From: Stenocarpella maydis | Taxonomy: Eukaryota; Ascomycota; Sordariomycetes; Diaporthales; Diaporthaceae | DNA length: 64,000 nt | Assembly (NCBI GenBank): GCA_002270565.1 | Contig: NQMI01000180.1 | Location: forward strand, 1-64,000 | Reading direction: 5' to 3' | Shown here: piece by piece, positions 11,499 through 23,879 of the stretch | Layout of the letters: each line of letters starts with the position of its first letter | How positions within the stretch are numbered: position 1 is the first letter of the stretch | The notes under the pieces: generated by a model | Database searches by the model: none | The model's input: the letters and a program-made list of their open reading frames with translations, nothing else | What the model was told of the DNA's origin: nothing | Position numbers and translations under genes: made by a program

Positions 11499-12630
11499 TT
11501 AATTGTACAGTCCACCGTTTGCCGAAAGAACCGACCCTGTAGTCCACCGCGCGTCATCCGTACAGAGGAAGGCGACAAGAGGAGCAATATCATCAACCTC
11601 CGCGATCCTCGGTGCTGCGGGCGTCGACCCGATGAGTGGCTGCATATCCCTGCGGAACTGCTCGTCGCTCTCATTCCACTGGTCTTCACCAGCACCAAAG
11701 CAGTCAGAAACAACAGCCCCATACAGACACGGCGGGTCCCAGGTGATATTTTCATCCAGTACTTACCAGTAGCGACCGGCCCGGGGTTGACACAGTTGAC
11801 GGTAATGCCGTGCGACTGCCCGAGCTCCTTTGCCCAAACGCGAGCCAGCGACTCCTCGGCCGCCTTGGTTGCGGCGTATACGGTCTGCCCAGCGACGCCG
11901 AGGCGGGCGGCCGCCGACGAGACGAGGACAATCCGGCCGCCCCTGGCGATGTGCGGTATCACGGCCTTTGTCAGGAATATGGGCCCTTTGACGTTGGTGT
12001 CGAAGTGCGTCTGGTAGAGCTCCTCGGTGACCTCGTCGAGGTTGGCATCGTGCCCAAGCGCGGCGCTGCACCCGAGGTAGGGAGCACCACGGATCAGCTA
12101 AAACCCAGGACAAATTTAAAGCCAAGCCTCAACCCCATAGAGGCTATATCGGCGATGATGGAGGATCGCTAGAAGTCAGATGTCATCGAGACTCACTTGT
12201 GGACGAGGATTTCGATCTTGCCAGTCGTGCTCAGGTCGAGAGCGGCTCGGACGAGCTTGGGAACCTCGGCCACCTTGCCGATGTCCGCCTGCACGGCGAC
12301 GGCTTTGACGCCGTGGCCGTTGATGGCCTTGACAAGATCCTGCGAGCGCTGGCGGCTCCCACCCGTCATGTAGTTGACAACGACATTGGCTCCTCGCTTG
12401 GCCAGCTGATCTGCGATCGCTGCACCAATTCCTCTGCATATCATTGTTAGCCTTTATCTCCCAGTTGATCTTGATCCCTCTCTCTCTGTATTTCTACTCC
12501 ATTTCTCTAACTCCGTTGATTTTCATAGGTATGCACGGGAGAGGGAGGGACAGTAGAGAGCTATATACCGTGATGCGCCAGTGACAATGGCGGTCTTTCC
12601 AGATAAATCAACACCTTTGAAGTCAGGCAT
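11499..12630 (-). CDS. Short-chain dehydrogenase/reductase
   Basis: Minus-strand exons 12630-12569, 12433-12197, 12065-11767 and 11683-11499 join in frame to 260 residues, the classical SDR length. The cofactor motif is split by the first intron: GKTAIVTGAS then RGIGAAIADQLAKRGANVVV, giving TGxxxGIG. The catalytic Ser region is GRIVLVSSAAARLG and the YxxxK site is TVYAATKAAEESLARV. VNPGPVAT and the terminal DARWTTGSVLSANGGL are also typical. The usual NNAG signature reads HNAAL here, a mild deviation. It probably uses NADP(H), as in fungal 3-oxoacyl-ACP-reductase/versicolorin-reductase-like enzymes; the substrate is not predictable. It is convergent with the acetyltransferase and could be co-regulated with the other genes of this block. 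Confidence 0.9.
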
Positions 12631-13836
12631 ATTCTCTATTTGGTGTGAAAGCACTGCTTCCTGATGGATACGTGGAGTGGCCAGGCAGAAGACTCAAAAT
12701 ATCAAATGCAGGGCGTCGAAGGGGCATGTATGATAAGTAAGAGGGGAAGGAATAACTATTTGAAATAATACCAACTTGAGTTCCATTTATAATGGGACAA
12801 CGAGCATGTCGTTTTCGATCTGAACTGACCTAGTTGCCAGGAAAAAGATCAGCAGGATGCTATCATATTCCCCCTCTGTACGGCCAGGCTCCAAGGCCCG
12901 CTTACCTCGGCCCTCCTTGGCTTTCCAGAGAGGCTAATCAGAACAGCAAAGGCAGCAGGCTGGTTGGGAGTATTGCCCGACATGGACGACCTCTCCACCT
13001 GGGTACCCTTGGAGGAGGGCCAGAACCACAACGCTAACATTCTGACACTTTTACGTAGCTGCATGTGCTGCAGTCGAGCCCCGCGCATCGCTCTCTCGCG
13101 GTTTCATCTTCCATTCGGGATTTCCTATTGTGTATACGCCATGGGTAATGTTGTTAGCTGACCAGTTCCGGTCCATATCCTAGCAGATGGCCGCGGACTC
13201 TGCTACGGTGCATCGCACAACACTTGGGATTGGATGGCATCGTCTGGATGGAATCCTTTACTCAAACTTCCAAAGACACCACTTCTATCTGCTATCGACG
13301 CCCATGCTTCCAGAGTCATTATGGTCACTGCTGTGCCCCGTCCACCTGGCCCCTTATCCTTGTTATGTGTACATTGCCCTGAACCATGACACAGAAGCCA
13401 ACCTGGGTTCCTCTTCTGCTTGCTCCTGTGCCCGGCGTTCGTGCATTCGAGCTGGCACTCCGTACATATCGAGAAGCTGTCGAGTACAGCGCCAGGTTGC
13501 CTCTCGGGAACCAACGGCCTTCGGAGGGATCTCAAGCCTCTGCAAGTTGTCCAAGCTGATGATGGCCTCGCTCATCATCAGCCAGCGCTCTGTCTGAAAT
13601 CGTACTAGCGATTGTGTGGGCCACCCAGGTACCTGGGTATCTAGAAATCCTTTGCCTGATACGACAACGACGACAACACCGTCTTTCTGGACCAAATCTC
13701 TTGGAGAATGCCCCAACTAAAGAGACACATATTCAGGATAAATGGTTTAGCTTCCAAAATAACTGGACCAAGTCCGATCTGGAAGATACTGTCCACGAAT
13801 CCCTTTGGCGTTTGCAACCGCCGCCTCTCCCCAGCC
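12631..13836. other. Divergent intergenic region
   Basis: The 1.2-kb region between the SDR start (minus strand) and the permease start (plus strand). It presumably holds both promoters. No additional gene is supported. Confidence 0.55.
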
Positions 13837-16308
13837 ATGGGTGAGAACCCCCCGCGACACGGCGGCACCCAACCTGGCCCAATACCAACCACCAACAGCG
13901 AACATGCAGACCCAGAAGCCCNNNNNCCGTCATCTCCCCCTGGGCCCCAGCCATCCCAGCACCCACCAGCAAGCAGCCCGTCACCCTTGTCAACGGCCTC
14001 GCCCTTGTCATAGCCCTGCAGATCGGCAGCGGAATCCTCACCCTCCCGACCCCGGTGAGCCAGTCCGTCCCGTCCCCGGGCGCCGGGCTGCTGGTGTGGG
14101 CCGGCGCGGCGAGCTTCATCGAGCTAGGGTGCAGGGTCCCGAGCAACGGGGGGGATACAGGAGTACGTACGCGTTGCGTACGGCAAGGGGGGCCGGGGGC
14201 AGAGGCGTTGACGGCGCTAACCAGCAGGGTGAAGGGGGCAGTGAGGGGGACGACGATGGCGATGACACCAGGGTCCAGAGAGACCCGGCCGGGACGGCCT
14301 CAGGGGGCAATCACGGCAACATAGGACCATGGGGCGAGCTCGCCGGCTTTGTCTGCACATGGGCGTGGGTCCTCCTCGCCAGGCCGGCCGCCGACGGCGC
14401 GACAAGCACCACCGCGGCGAACCACCTCGCCCGGCCCTTCCTCCGGGGTCCTCCATCATCCTCCCCCGAAGATTTGTCGGAGGGGCAGGGGAGCCTCTCG
14501 CCCCCCGCAGGCAGGCTTCTGGCGCTCGCATGTTTGGGCTTCCTCACTCTGGTCAACTGCCTCGGCGCCACGTCCGGCGCGAGGGCGGCCAACGTGTTCC
14601 TCTTGCTCAAGCTCACCCCGCTGGGGAGTATCATCCTTGTGGGCTTGTTCTCCCTGGTCACGGGCTGGAGGGCCGATGGCGTCCCGGCCTCAGGGACTGG
14701 GTGGTTCGGGTGGTCAGAGCAGGACAGGAAGACGCCGGCGTGGGAGCTCACCGGAGACTTTGTAACTGCTACGCTTGGCGCCGTGTTCTGCTACGGCGGC
14801 TGGGCAACGGTACGATGACACCCGCCCAGGATCATCGGGAGGCACTTTCCGAAGAACCAGGGGCAGGTTGAGCCACTCAAATTGGACAGCAGTAGATGAG
14901 AGCGAGATGATGGCACCATTCTGATAGCGTGACGCGCAACAGGTCGGCTTCGTGCTGGGCGATATGGCACAGCCAGAGCGCGACGTACCTCGTGTCATCA
15001 CCGGCGCCATGGTCACGGTCATGACAGGCTTCAGCCTGATAAACGCTGCTATCTATATTTGCCTGCCTTTCGAGGTGATCCGGAAGAGGAGAACAATCGC
15101 CGTGGTACGTAGGAACTTTCCCTCCTGCCCCTCCTGCCACCGCCATGCGGTGATCATGCGTCTACCTCTGCTCCATCCGCTTCGGCCTACCTAAACGAGG
15201 ATATAGGGAGGCTGCTCGCCCGACTACTTGGGAATGGCGCAGGCTTCCTTTGCCGCGGACGGGGGCTTGGCAGACACGAAGTGCTGGTCACGGGCGCGCG
15301 GCGTGCGAGGGGGAACACACCTTTCTTACACATGGGTAACCAGAGATGGTAAGGCCGCCTGCTAACGTGGTACTGCCGCCAAACTGCCTAGGAGTTTGCA
15401 CAACGCACGCTAGACTCTGCGGCTGCCGGAGTCGTCTTCTCTGTCATTGTGTCCGCCTCGGCCCTGGGGGGGGGGGGCCTCAACGCAAACATGTTTGCTA
15501 CCTCCAGGCTCTGTGTCTCAGCAGCTCACCGAGGGTATTTCACGGCGGTGCTTGCTAAACTGCACTGCAGGTCCGAGGGCGGACGAGGCCGGCTACTTAG
15601 AGGGGACACTGGTTGGCCTGAAATGCCCCGTGTTCTCGTTCTTGAAGGTCGGTGTGACTTGGTTCGCCGAGGCAGCAAGGGAGCTGCGCTGGAGGACACA
15701 TGTACCGGTGTGAGTCTCTTGTCCTCCATACTGACCCGCGCTCCAGCTGTAGCTCAGGGGGGTCCATGTATAGAAAGCAGAAGGGGAAAGTTTGGTATCG
15801 GACCTGGTCAGCCTCGGGCTATCCTGACTCACGATATTCAGGTACGCAATGCTGCTCAACAGTCTCCTGGCAGCCTTCTTCATCTTAGTAGGCAGCTTTA
15901 ACGGCCTGGTGGTTCTTATAGGTATGTCTTAAAACCGGTCGCATCCGGATGGCGTACTGGCGTGGGCTGAGAGCTGGTGTTCAACCTTGGACAGGGCTGG
16001 CGGAGTACACGTGCTTCTTAGCTGCCGTGCTCGGTCTGCTCCTCATGCGCTCACGCGAGCGTTACGACGTGAGCCGCTGCCAAAACGGTCCCAGCCGCAG
16101 CAGTCCTTTGCCAGGTCGCTCCAGGAGCAGCCGCCCATCTTCCTACAGCACTTGGATCGGGAACCCTGTTATCTTCAGCGTGGTCAGCGCGTTCCTCATC
16201 CTGCGGGCCGTAGTGACCGACCCATTTCAAGGCCTTGCCATGGTGCTTGCGGTCAGCTCAGGGGCCGGCGCTTTCTCCACGCGGTCTGGCTGGTTGTGGG
16301 CTGATTAG
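13837..16308 (+). pseudogene. Amino-acid permease (APC/LAT, MUP1-like), frame-broken
   Basis: Fragments in successive frames follow the order of a MUP1-like amino-acid permease of the plasma membrane. They are: N-terminal tail 13837-13921; TM1 region VTLVNGLALVIALQIGSGIL; SFIELGCRVPSNGG; IQEYVRVAYGK; WGELAGFVCTWAWVLLARPA; GDFVTATLGAVFCYGGWAT (exon end 14809); VGFVLGDMAQPERDVPRVI (exon 14943-15104); EFAQRTLDSAAAGVVFSVIV (from 15392); MLLNSLLAAFFILVGSFNG; GLAEYTCFLAAVLGLLLMR; and NPVIFSVVSAFLILRAVVTD to the stop at 16308. Breaks include an N gap at 13922, an extra G in a 7-G run near 14148, a frame change near 14200 and another near 15570. The second membrane segment is shorter than expected. 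An acidic Gly/Asp-rich stretch (EGGSEGDDDGDD) of about 50 residues interrupts the third. It is either a decaying gene or a good gene in poor sequence; the first exon start is tentative. Confidence 0.65.
13922..13926. other. Assembly gap (5 N)
   Basis: Five N within the permease N-terminus. The flanking frames differ, so the true gap length is not five bases. Confidence 0.95.
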
Positions 16309-19300
16309 AAGTTGAAAATGGGCGATGGCTTCGGAGACTTCTAGCCTGCTGGGCACAATTGAACGTCCTTTTGCCGTTGAATCATTGCTTGCGTTTTCAG
16401 CCGCAGCTTACGCGCACGTCAGGGAGTGACTGTGCTAGCTAGTATAAGCGGCTTTGCCCGAAAGGGTGGTGCATCCCAAATGCACGAGGAATGAATTGGA
16501 GCAGTCTAGGATATCAGCCCTCTGGACAGCAGTTCTGATGCGGAGCCGCACACTTGATGGCCGCGGGACTTTTCTGTCGCTGTTGTTACCGACGCGTCAT
16601 AATTGCTTTTTTTCTCGCACCTCGGTGGACTATTTCAGGCTGCATGTAACCCCAAGTGAGTGAGACTGATTATATCTGTAATCATGAGTCGGTGGCTGGC
16701 AGCAGGGCGAACGAACCAGCAGGGCGCTATGCGGTGGTTCCCAATGCTTCTGCAAGGGAAGCGAGGTACCAAGGTACTTTCAAGCCTGGCCAACACTGAG
16801 TTTTCAACGCTGTTGATTCATTGGAGACGGTCGACAGCAGCGTGGAATTCCCTTGTCAAAGACAGACATTGCAATGTAGATCACCGGGGACAGTTCACCT
16901 AGCAGTGTTGCATCTGCCTCTGTCCGCATGCAATGCCGATTATCACCAGACCCATAGGCTGGTCCCGTCTTTTATGACTTTTTTTTTTTAAAAAAAAAAA
17001 TTCAATTTTTATACGGCCAACAGTATTTGGCCACATCGTCATCGCATGGAATCTAAAAGTTTGAAAGGTTGAGCCGTCCACTTGCGTGACTTTGGGTAAC
17101 AACCCATGGCTAAGAGTGAAGCAAGTCTGACGAGGCAACAAACCAGGCGCGCACGAGGCGATGAGATCCGACTGGCGATCTATGCGGATAATTCTCCGGA
17201 CCCACAAACGCGTTTTCTCACGGTAGCGTGCGGTCGCACATGTTAGGATGTCGGAAAGCGGAAGGGCGAGCCAGTGTGTTCTCGCATGCAGAGTCCAGAC
17301 CGATGTTGTCTCGACCAAGTGGATTCTGTCTCGGCAACCGGCGCCAAGGTCGTGCCGCTGGTGGAGTCCTACCAGTCTGCCAATATACACTATACTACAA
17401 TATAGCATGTCCTGCAGATGTGGATTGATGTCCGAGTGTCCACTCTTGCTGCAGTTCGATATTCAAGGCCGTTCGAGGCCTAGCAACGTGTCCATAGGTG
17501 TTGGTGCCCAAGAGTCTCGTACATGGACAGATGGAGTGGCGTGAGATCAGTATTGTAACGATGTCTGATTAGTAGAGTCGCGGCACTCGCCTCGTGCTCT
17601 TGTGACGAGGAAGAGAATGCAATATTGCGCTATACGACGTGGGCCACCGCATCGTCTTGCATCGGATCGTCACCGAGAAGCTGGTAGCGTGCTTGGAGGT
17701 CAATCTGAAGCTGCACCTACGCCTCTCATTGAGCCTATGATAGAGGGTACCGGTGACTCAAGCCGGGTCAAACCTTGCTGTTAGTATCGGCGACTTGAGC
17801 GGTCCTCGAGAATCGAGCATGTGAGAATCAGTCGAGATCCGATGCGCTGATGTCCACCCCATCTTCGTACGCCAGACAAGCAAGCAAGCAACCGTCCGGA
17901 GTCGATGGGGTGGGTGTCCCGCGCCCTGCTCACCTGCTTTCGCAAGGCGCTGGTATCGGAGGTTGTAGTTGTGGATGACCGACAACAGAGGCTCTCTGCT
18001 GGGGAGCAACATGATTGCCAGAGGTTCTTGTGCGAGTAGCTGTACGTTGAGGTAGCTTGTGCCTACGGACCATGCACAAGTGCGACGTCTGTCCAATGGC
18101 CTTCCCCTTGGCTTGTTGCCCGAGATGTATTGGGAGGGTGTAAAGGATGCGCACTCCCTTGTGCAGACAGACCACTTATCGACGCTGGGAGCTCCCTCAT
18201 CCACGGCGCCAGAAGGCAAGTCCCGGGAGCGAGATGGAGTTGGGGTGTGGGCCAGCAGTCAGGATGGCCGGGGAAGGGGATTGGTGGAGGCGGATCGCCG
18301 GGCAGGCAATCGAATTGGATGGAGAGGGCGGGCTAGGTGCATTGACGCCAGTCGTCGCGTGTTATGGTAGTAGTGTAGTGTAGACACTGAGACACGGCAT
18401 CGCTGTTGTCACGTTGAGGCTATCGCCGCCGGGGTCCAGGTCGACTGTGGGTGCCGAAGCCCGGATTAGAGTTGCTGGCGTTGTGGTGGATGTGGCGAGC
18501 ACCAGACAGGCAGACAGGCAGACAGGCAGACAGGCAGACAGGGCGACAGGGCGACAGGGTCGACTGATTGGCCTGGGGGCCTACCCCACCTGGGCTGGCA
18601 ACTGGCTGGCTGGCTGGCTGTCCAGGACTCCAGGGGTCTTGAGCTGCAAGGTTACATTGGGAGAAAAGCTCCCCTGTCTCTGGGCCCCTCCACCCAAGCA
18701 TGCAGCATGATGAGCCGACCGCTCTCAATGACCCACCAGCAGCAGCAACAGCAGCAGGAGCGTCCACAGGTACTGGCATGCTGTTGCTGGTGCATTTGGC
18801 TTGGTGATTGAGGCGACGCTGCAGGCTTCGTAGCCCAACGCTGCAAGGCAGCATCTGACTCGTCGCGACCAGCTTCGCACGAGTGTGACATGGGCCGCAT
18901 GCCCTCATGGCACATCATTATGTGGTATCCTGGCGGAGCGAGGCATGGCTGGACACGTTCGGCGTGTGCGACACAAAGCAGGCGGGCAAAATGCGAGGTT
19001 ATTAGTGTAGTGTGGACGAGAGGGCAGTGTCGAGATGCGTTTGCCCTGCAGGGCACATTCGATCGGGCGAGCCTGCAGTGGCGGATGCAAGTCGTTAGCG
19101 TCAAGTGGAGAAACTGATGTCACAGCCAACTTTTACATGCTACCTAGTAAATCGGAGAGTTTGAAGGAAGACGGACGAGAAGAGGCGCAGGCTGGGGGAC
19201 CAACAGGAAGCGAGCGAGGGGACCGAGAGACGAGGAATAGCAGCAGCAACGAGGGATCAGTTCCTACCTGCATTCCGTTTCATCCGCCCATTCATTACTA

Positions 19301-20065
19301 TTGTAGTATTCTGTGATTAATCAACCGTTGTTGGTCCCGTCTGCCCTTCTGTGACACCGCACAGATGGTATTTACATCCGGACGTTGCTGCCCAAAGGAT
19401 GCGCTTCTCTCTGCCCGTCTCCCCTCTCATCCCGTACTCTACTCCCTCCCCCCCTCCCTCACGCCCTTTCCTCTCCCATCCGTCCCGGGATTGGGTGATT
19501 GATCGCATTGCATAAAACCACAGCCAGCCTTCACCTCTCCCCAGACCTGTCTCCCCTCCTGCTTCAGGAACCACCAGAGAACCCAGGTAATCCCACCGCA
19601 GATTGCCCTCGCCCCAGTCAGTTGCCTTTCCTCCATCGCTTGCTTTTCCAGTGTGGTGTACCCCGGAGTTCCACCTGGCCGTGGCGCGCATCTTACTGGT
19701 CCCATCCTTGGCACGGATCGTCAGCGCCTATCAAACCCTAATGTTTCTGACGGCCTCTCAGCCCTCCTTGTCTTTTCACCCACACAACACAATACGACAC
19801 AACGCCACATCGTACTGACCCGTCTGGGCTTCAAGCCAAATCAAACGGGACCTTCTGTCCTCTGCCGCTTTGCTCCCGCCGGGAGTCTTCTCTGGACAAA
19901 CCCACATTCATTCCCCGAGCCGTACAGGAGCAGTTGCCCGTTCCGCCAAGGAAATACAGTCTTGGGTACCAGCCAGGCCGCCGATACCCCTCCTCTTCTA
20001 CCATGTTCGCCTAGATTGATATCGTCGCGCCTGCCGATACCTCTCCCCCCACTGCATCGTTCAGC
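16309..20065. other. Gene-free interval of 3.8 kb
   Basis: Only short uncorrelated frames. There is a T9A11 tract at about 16979-17000 and an 8-bp tandem repeat at 18503-18560. The right part (about 19.3-20.07 kb) is pyrimidine-rich and probably contains the promoter and leader of the gene at 20066. Confidence 0.55.
18503..18560. repeat. Tandem repeat of CAGACAGG
   Basis: About five copies of an 8-bp CAGACAGG unit followed by two GCGACAGG variants. Confidence 0.9.
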
Positions 20066-22879
20066 ATGGTCGGGAGTACAGACGTCGAAGCCCTACTGTC
20101 TACGGGGGCTTGGACGACTCGGAGAGCTAGAAATCCCGGATTGTAAGCGCGCTTCTGTCGTCGTGGAATTGTCCAGCCGGATCCTCGCTCCAGGTGCTAA
20201 CAGCTGCGGCTTCTCCTCAGGTCTAACCCAGTCCGAGCAAACCAGTCTTCCAAGCTGGAGCCTCTGAACCCCAAGGACACAAAAACACACGGATCCTCCA
20301 TCTTTCTGCCCCGTCGTGGCAATTTCCCACCGCCTGCCATCGTCGAAGATGAGGCCGCATCCATCGCCAAGGAACAGGGCAGTTCTGTTGTCGGCGTAGT
20401 CGACGAGGAGCCCAAGTGTAGGGGCGATGTTGAGCAGTATCCCATCATCCTGCCCGTTCATGAGTTCAACCCGGAGCGCCGATATGTGCTCGTCACACCG
20501 TCTGAGACAGACGATGCTTGTCTCTCCGACGCTCCGGCTGAGACGAGACCCCTCTCGACCCCACGGTCCGAATATCCGGCCAATACCAAGATCCCACTTG
20601 ACCACCAGGCCGACGGCACGATGCGGCCAGAGGTCCAGAGGCGCAGGTCAAGGGTCGATTTGCCTCGAATAGAGACAGACGTCCTCCCTCCTCGTTCCAA
20701 GACTCCACTGCGCTTTCAGAGGGCCAGGTCGGCGAACTGCATTGACCAGAAACCAAGAGACGAGCAGGATTACTTTAGCCCCCACCCGGAAACTGCACGG
20801 CCTGTTATGGATTCATTCTTGTCACCTGTCATAAAACACAGCACCAAGGGCCGTGACAGGGCGTACTGGGATTTCAACTCGGCTTCCGAAGGCACGAGTC
20901 CTCGAGGCTCAGCCGGTGGCTTGAAACCCAGCTCGACGGATCGCAATGGAGTCGAGGACTATGCGAGATCGCCCCTCCCCACCAGCCCGGGGGCGCAAAG
21001 GCGTACTCACACTGCCATGGACGTGCCCAGGGAGTCTAGGAGGGGCACAGAGCGAAACACCTATTATACAGTCGAATTGTCCGGCCGGACAAGGAGGAAT
21101 AACGCGCCGTCCCCGACTCTGGACCAGCGTCAGTTGCCACCGAGGTTTAGCCGCAGGGACCTTTCTCCACCAAAGACTCATACGCCACAGCCCAGGCTCA
21201 GCCGGCGGAAATCGAGCTACAATAACCGTTTGTCTCTGCCTCGGGATGATGATGATGATCGGCATTCGAGCGACGAGGACCGGGATCACAGAAGGTCTCG
21301 CACCCACCACGACCGCAGAAAGTCAATGCTACACCCGAGCGATCACCCGAGTCTCCTGAGCCCGGGAGCAACCTCAGTCTCCAAGGCGATATCACGGCCC
21401 CCCTCGCCCTTGCCATCCCCCAGGTCATCACAGGCATACCTACCGGATTACGATTACCACGACTACCCTCGAAGCACAACCACGTCCTTTAATGCTTCGA
21501 GAACTAGGCACAGAAGTGAAGCCGAGAGGCCCTTGTCACCGATATCATCAGGAGACTCTTCACCTCGAGGCAATTCACGGCTGACTGTGGGAGGCTCCGG
21601 TAATCGGCCCAGAGCCGCTTCCCGGACCCCAAGTGTTAGGTCCAATACGAGCACCAGCAAACCCGGAAACACGGCTGCGTCCGGAGTTCCCGTCTCCAAC
21701 CCGGCAGCTATCGTCATGGATGACCGGAAGAGGCAAGCAATGCCACCGTCTCCAGCTTACTCTCGTCAGGGCTCTTTAGAGACGATTCACGACCCTAAAA
21801 GCTACTGGCAGCCAGAGCCATTTGTCCCTGACCAGAAACATGTCTCAGCTCGCAACAGCGCGAATAATATAGACGAGACGCCGCCCGTTGTGTCATATCG
21901 CCGCTTCTCCCAGGACGTTAGCGCTGGTTCCAATCCCGGCCTGCCAGACTGTCCCATGAAAAGACCAAGGATAGGATATGCAAACTGGCTCACACTTCCA
22001 AGGTGTGACAACTTTGTCATTTGCCTTTCCTGCTACGAACAGGTATTCTATCCCACCGAGTTCCGCGACTTGTTCGTCCAGGCGCCATCCCGCACCAGGG
22101 AGAGGGAAATTTCATGCGACCTCGGGACTTCGCCATGGTACCAAATCGCCTGGCTGATGACGCGCAAATACCGGCGAACCGACCTACGACTCATCCAGGG
22201 TGTGGCAGACGTGCTATCCAAGGAAAAGGTTCCTTGCCGTGGGAGTGCTCGCGTTACACGGATGTGGTACTCCATCATTGACCCGGACACACGACGGTGC
22301 ATCCACGATTTCCGCGTGTGCAGCCCCTGCGCCAGGGCGGTCGAGACGCTTTTCCCGAGCTTGATGGGCGTATTTGTTCCCAGGGACCGCCAGGCGGAGC
22401 CAAGGCCAGGGAGATGCAGCTTGCACTTCACGCCAAATCGTAGCCGCTTCTTGACTTACTTTGACGTCTTCGAGAAATGCCACGACGTCGCTGTAGAGAC
22501 CAAATCGGCCCCGAACGTCCAGCGCCTCGCAGACAACATCAGCTTCTGGGCGACAGTGGACGAGTGCCCGCGCGACGAGCCCCTCCGCAATGCTGAGTGG
22601 CACATGATGGCCTCCATCCCGGAAATGACGGTCTGCCACGAGTGCTTTCTGGACGTCGTGTTCCCGGAGCTGGTTGCCGATGTGGAGGCAAACACGGCCG
22701 CAGGCTCCGAGCGCCGGTCGGTCGCCCGAGATTTCTACCACGGCCAGACTACCATCAAGGAGGCTACAGCGTGCCAAATGGTCAGCCCCAAGATGAGGGA
22801 CATTTTCAGGCAGGCTTGCAGGAGGGAGGACGGCATTGATTTTCTGGATGACCAGATCAGGAGGCAACTGGGTTATTAG
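20066..22879 (+). CDS. Fungal protein with disordered N-half and Cys-rich C-half
   Basis: Two exons, 20066-20142 and 20221-22879 (intron GTAAGC...CTCAG), join in frame to 911 residues. The N-terminus is MVGSTDVEALLSTGAWTTRR, followed by PRRGNFPPAIVEDEAASIAK and PVHEFNPERRYVLVTPSETD. Residues of about 140-500 are Ser/Arg/Pro-rich and probably disordered (DRRKSMLHPSD, repeated SPRG/SPR motifs), with an Asp-run patch (LPRDDDDDRHSSDEDRDHRR). The C-terminal third is folded-looking and Cys-rich, with repeated Cys pairs in PRCDNFVICLSCYEQVFYP, RVCSPCARAVE and MTVCHECFLDVVFPEL, suggesting zinc-stabilised modules. Similar proteins occur widely in Pezizomycotina, sometimes labelled Ser/Arg-related nuclear matrix-like; no function is known to me. 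There is no signal peptide or membrane segment. Confidence 0.82.
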
Positions 22880-23662
22880 TATCCGAGGGTTTGGTTCTTT
22901 TAATTGGATTGGAAAAAATTTGGGTGGGGGGCCAAAGGAAAAGATGACGCCATTCGTCGTCAACAATATATGAAATGAGGCATGATATGAGAAGAATGAA
23001 TCACGACAGAACACAGATGCATGATGTACAAGACTGCTTGGTAGGCTGGGCTAGTTGAGGATGCTATTATTGTGTCTGAGATTTGATGTGCGTCCACTTG
23101 AATTACGCGCTCTGGTTGGAGACAACGGACTTACTGGAAGGGGACTAGTCACTTTCAGTTGAAGACTGAATCCAGACAGACAGCCCTTACATTTATCATC
23201 TATATGACCACGGCTGATTTGCTGTGCCCAGCCATCCGTCAAGGTACCTATTCCTCGTACACTACTTAGGGAGGAAGCTGACTGACTGACTGACTGACTG
23301 ACTGACTGAAATGAAGAGGGCAGGGCTTTATTGACATGCCGCAGGTGAAACCCAAGGGGGTCGCCAGGCCTGTACAGATATGCTACGATTTTTCTCAATC
23401 CGAGGTTTCTCTGCCCAACTTCTTGGTGCAAAACTTTCTGCTGCATGTCGAGCCTTCGCGTTACAATAGTTGCTTGTAAGGTCAGAATTGGCCCCTGGCC
23501 ACCACCCGGGCCACCGGTGTGAGTGTTTCTTCCTGCGGTCTGCTCAACGGCGTATATTGCACTCTTCTTTATAGGACAGTTCCCTGTCCCTAAAGGCAAG
23601 AAAAATGAAAATTTTTTTTTTTGGAAAACCAGAGAAAATTAAATAAATAAATACAAAATAAA
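22880..23662. other. Intergenic, 3' flank
   Basis: Holds the 3' end of the 911-residue gene and a CTGA microsatellite. No gene seen. Confidence 0.55.
23278..23309. repeat. CTGA microsatellite
   Basis: Eight uninterrupted copies of the 4-bp unit CTGA. Confidence 0.95.
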
Positions 23663-23747
23663 AACATGCAGCACCGTATATTCGCTGATTATCACCGACC
23701 CAACTACTAATCCAGGAATTACCCGCTTCTTGATGGGAGGTGGATCC
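23663..23747 (-). pseudogene. 5S rRNA relic
   Basis: Matches the 3' two-thirds of the adjacent 5S gene (minus strand): the 3' helix I strand, GGTGATAATCAGCGAATA in place of GGTGACGACCAGCGAATA, and TTAGTAGTTGGGTCGGTGA. It then loses similarity and ends with a short deletion before GGATCC. Several differences are C-to-T or G-to-A. It lies about 12 bp from the intact copy in the same orientation. Confidence 0.75.
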
Positions 23748-23759
23748 AAAAAGAACAAA

Positions 23760-23879
23760 AACATACAGCACCGGGTATTCGCTGGTCGTCACCGACCCAA
23801 CTACTAATCCAGCGATCACAGGCTTGACTATGGGAGAGCGGACGGGATCCCGTATTTTCCTGTGTCTATGGCCGTATGT
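23760..23879 (-). rRNA. 5S ribosomal RNA
   Basis: About 120 nt on the minus strand, from ACATACGGCC to GCTGTATGTT. The ends pair as helix I. Helix II pairs CACAGG with CCTGTG. Loop A/B sequence GGATCCCGTCCGCTC and the 3' internal promoter region TTAGTAGTTGGGTCGGTGA are conserved. A T5 run directly at the 3' end fits RNA polymerase III termination. Dispersed single 5S genes, rather than copies in the rDNA unit, are known for Pezizomycotina. It is functional if helix and promoter integrity are a guide. Confidence 0.88.
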
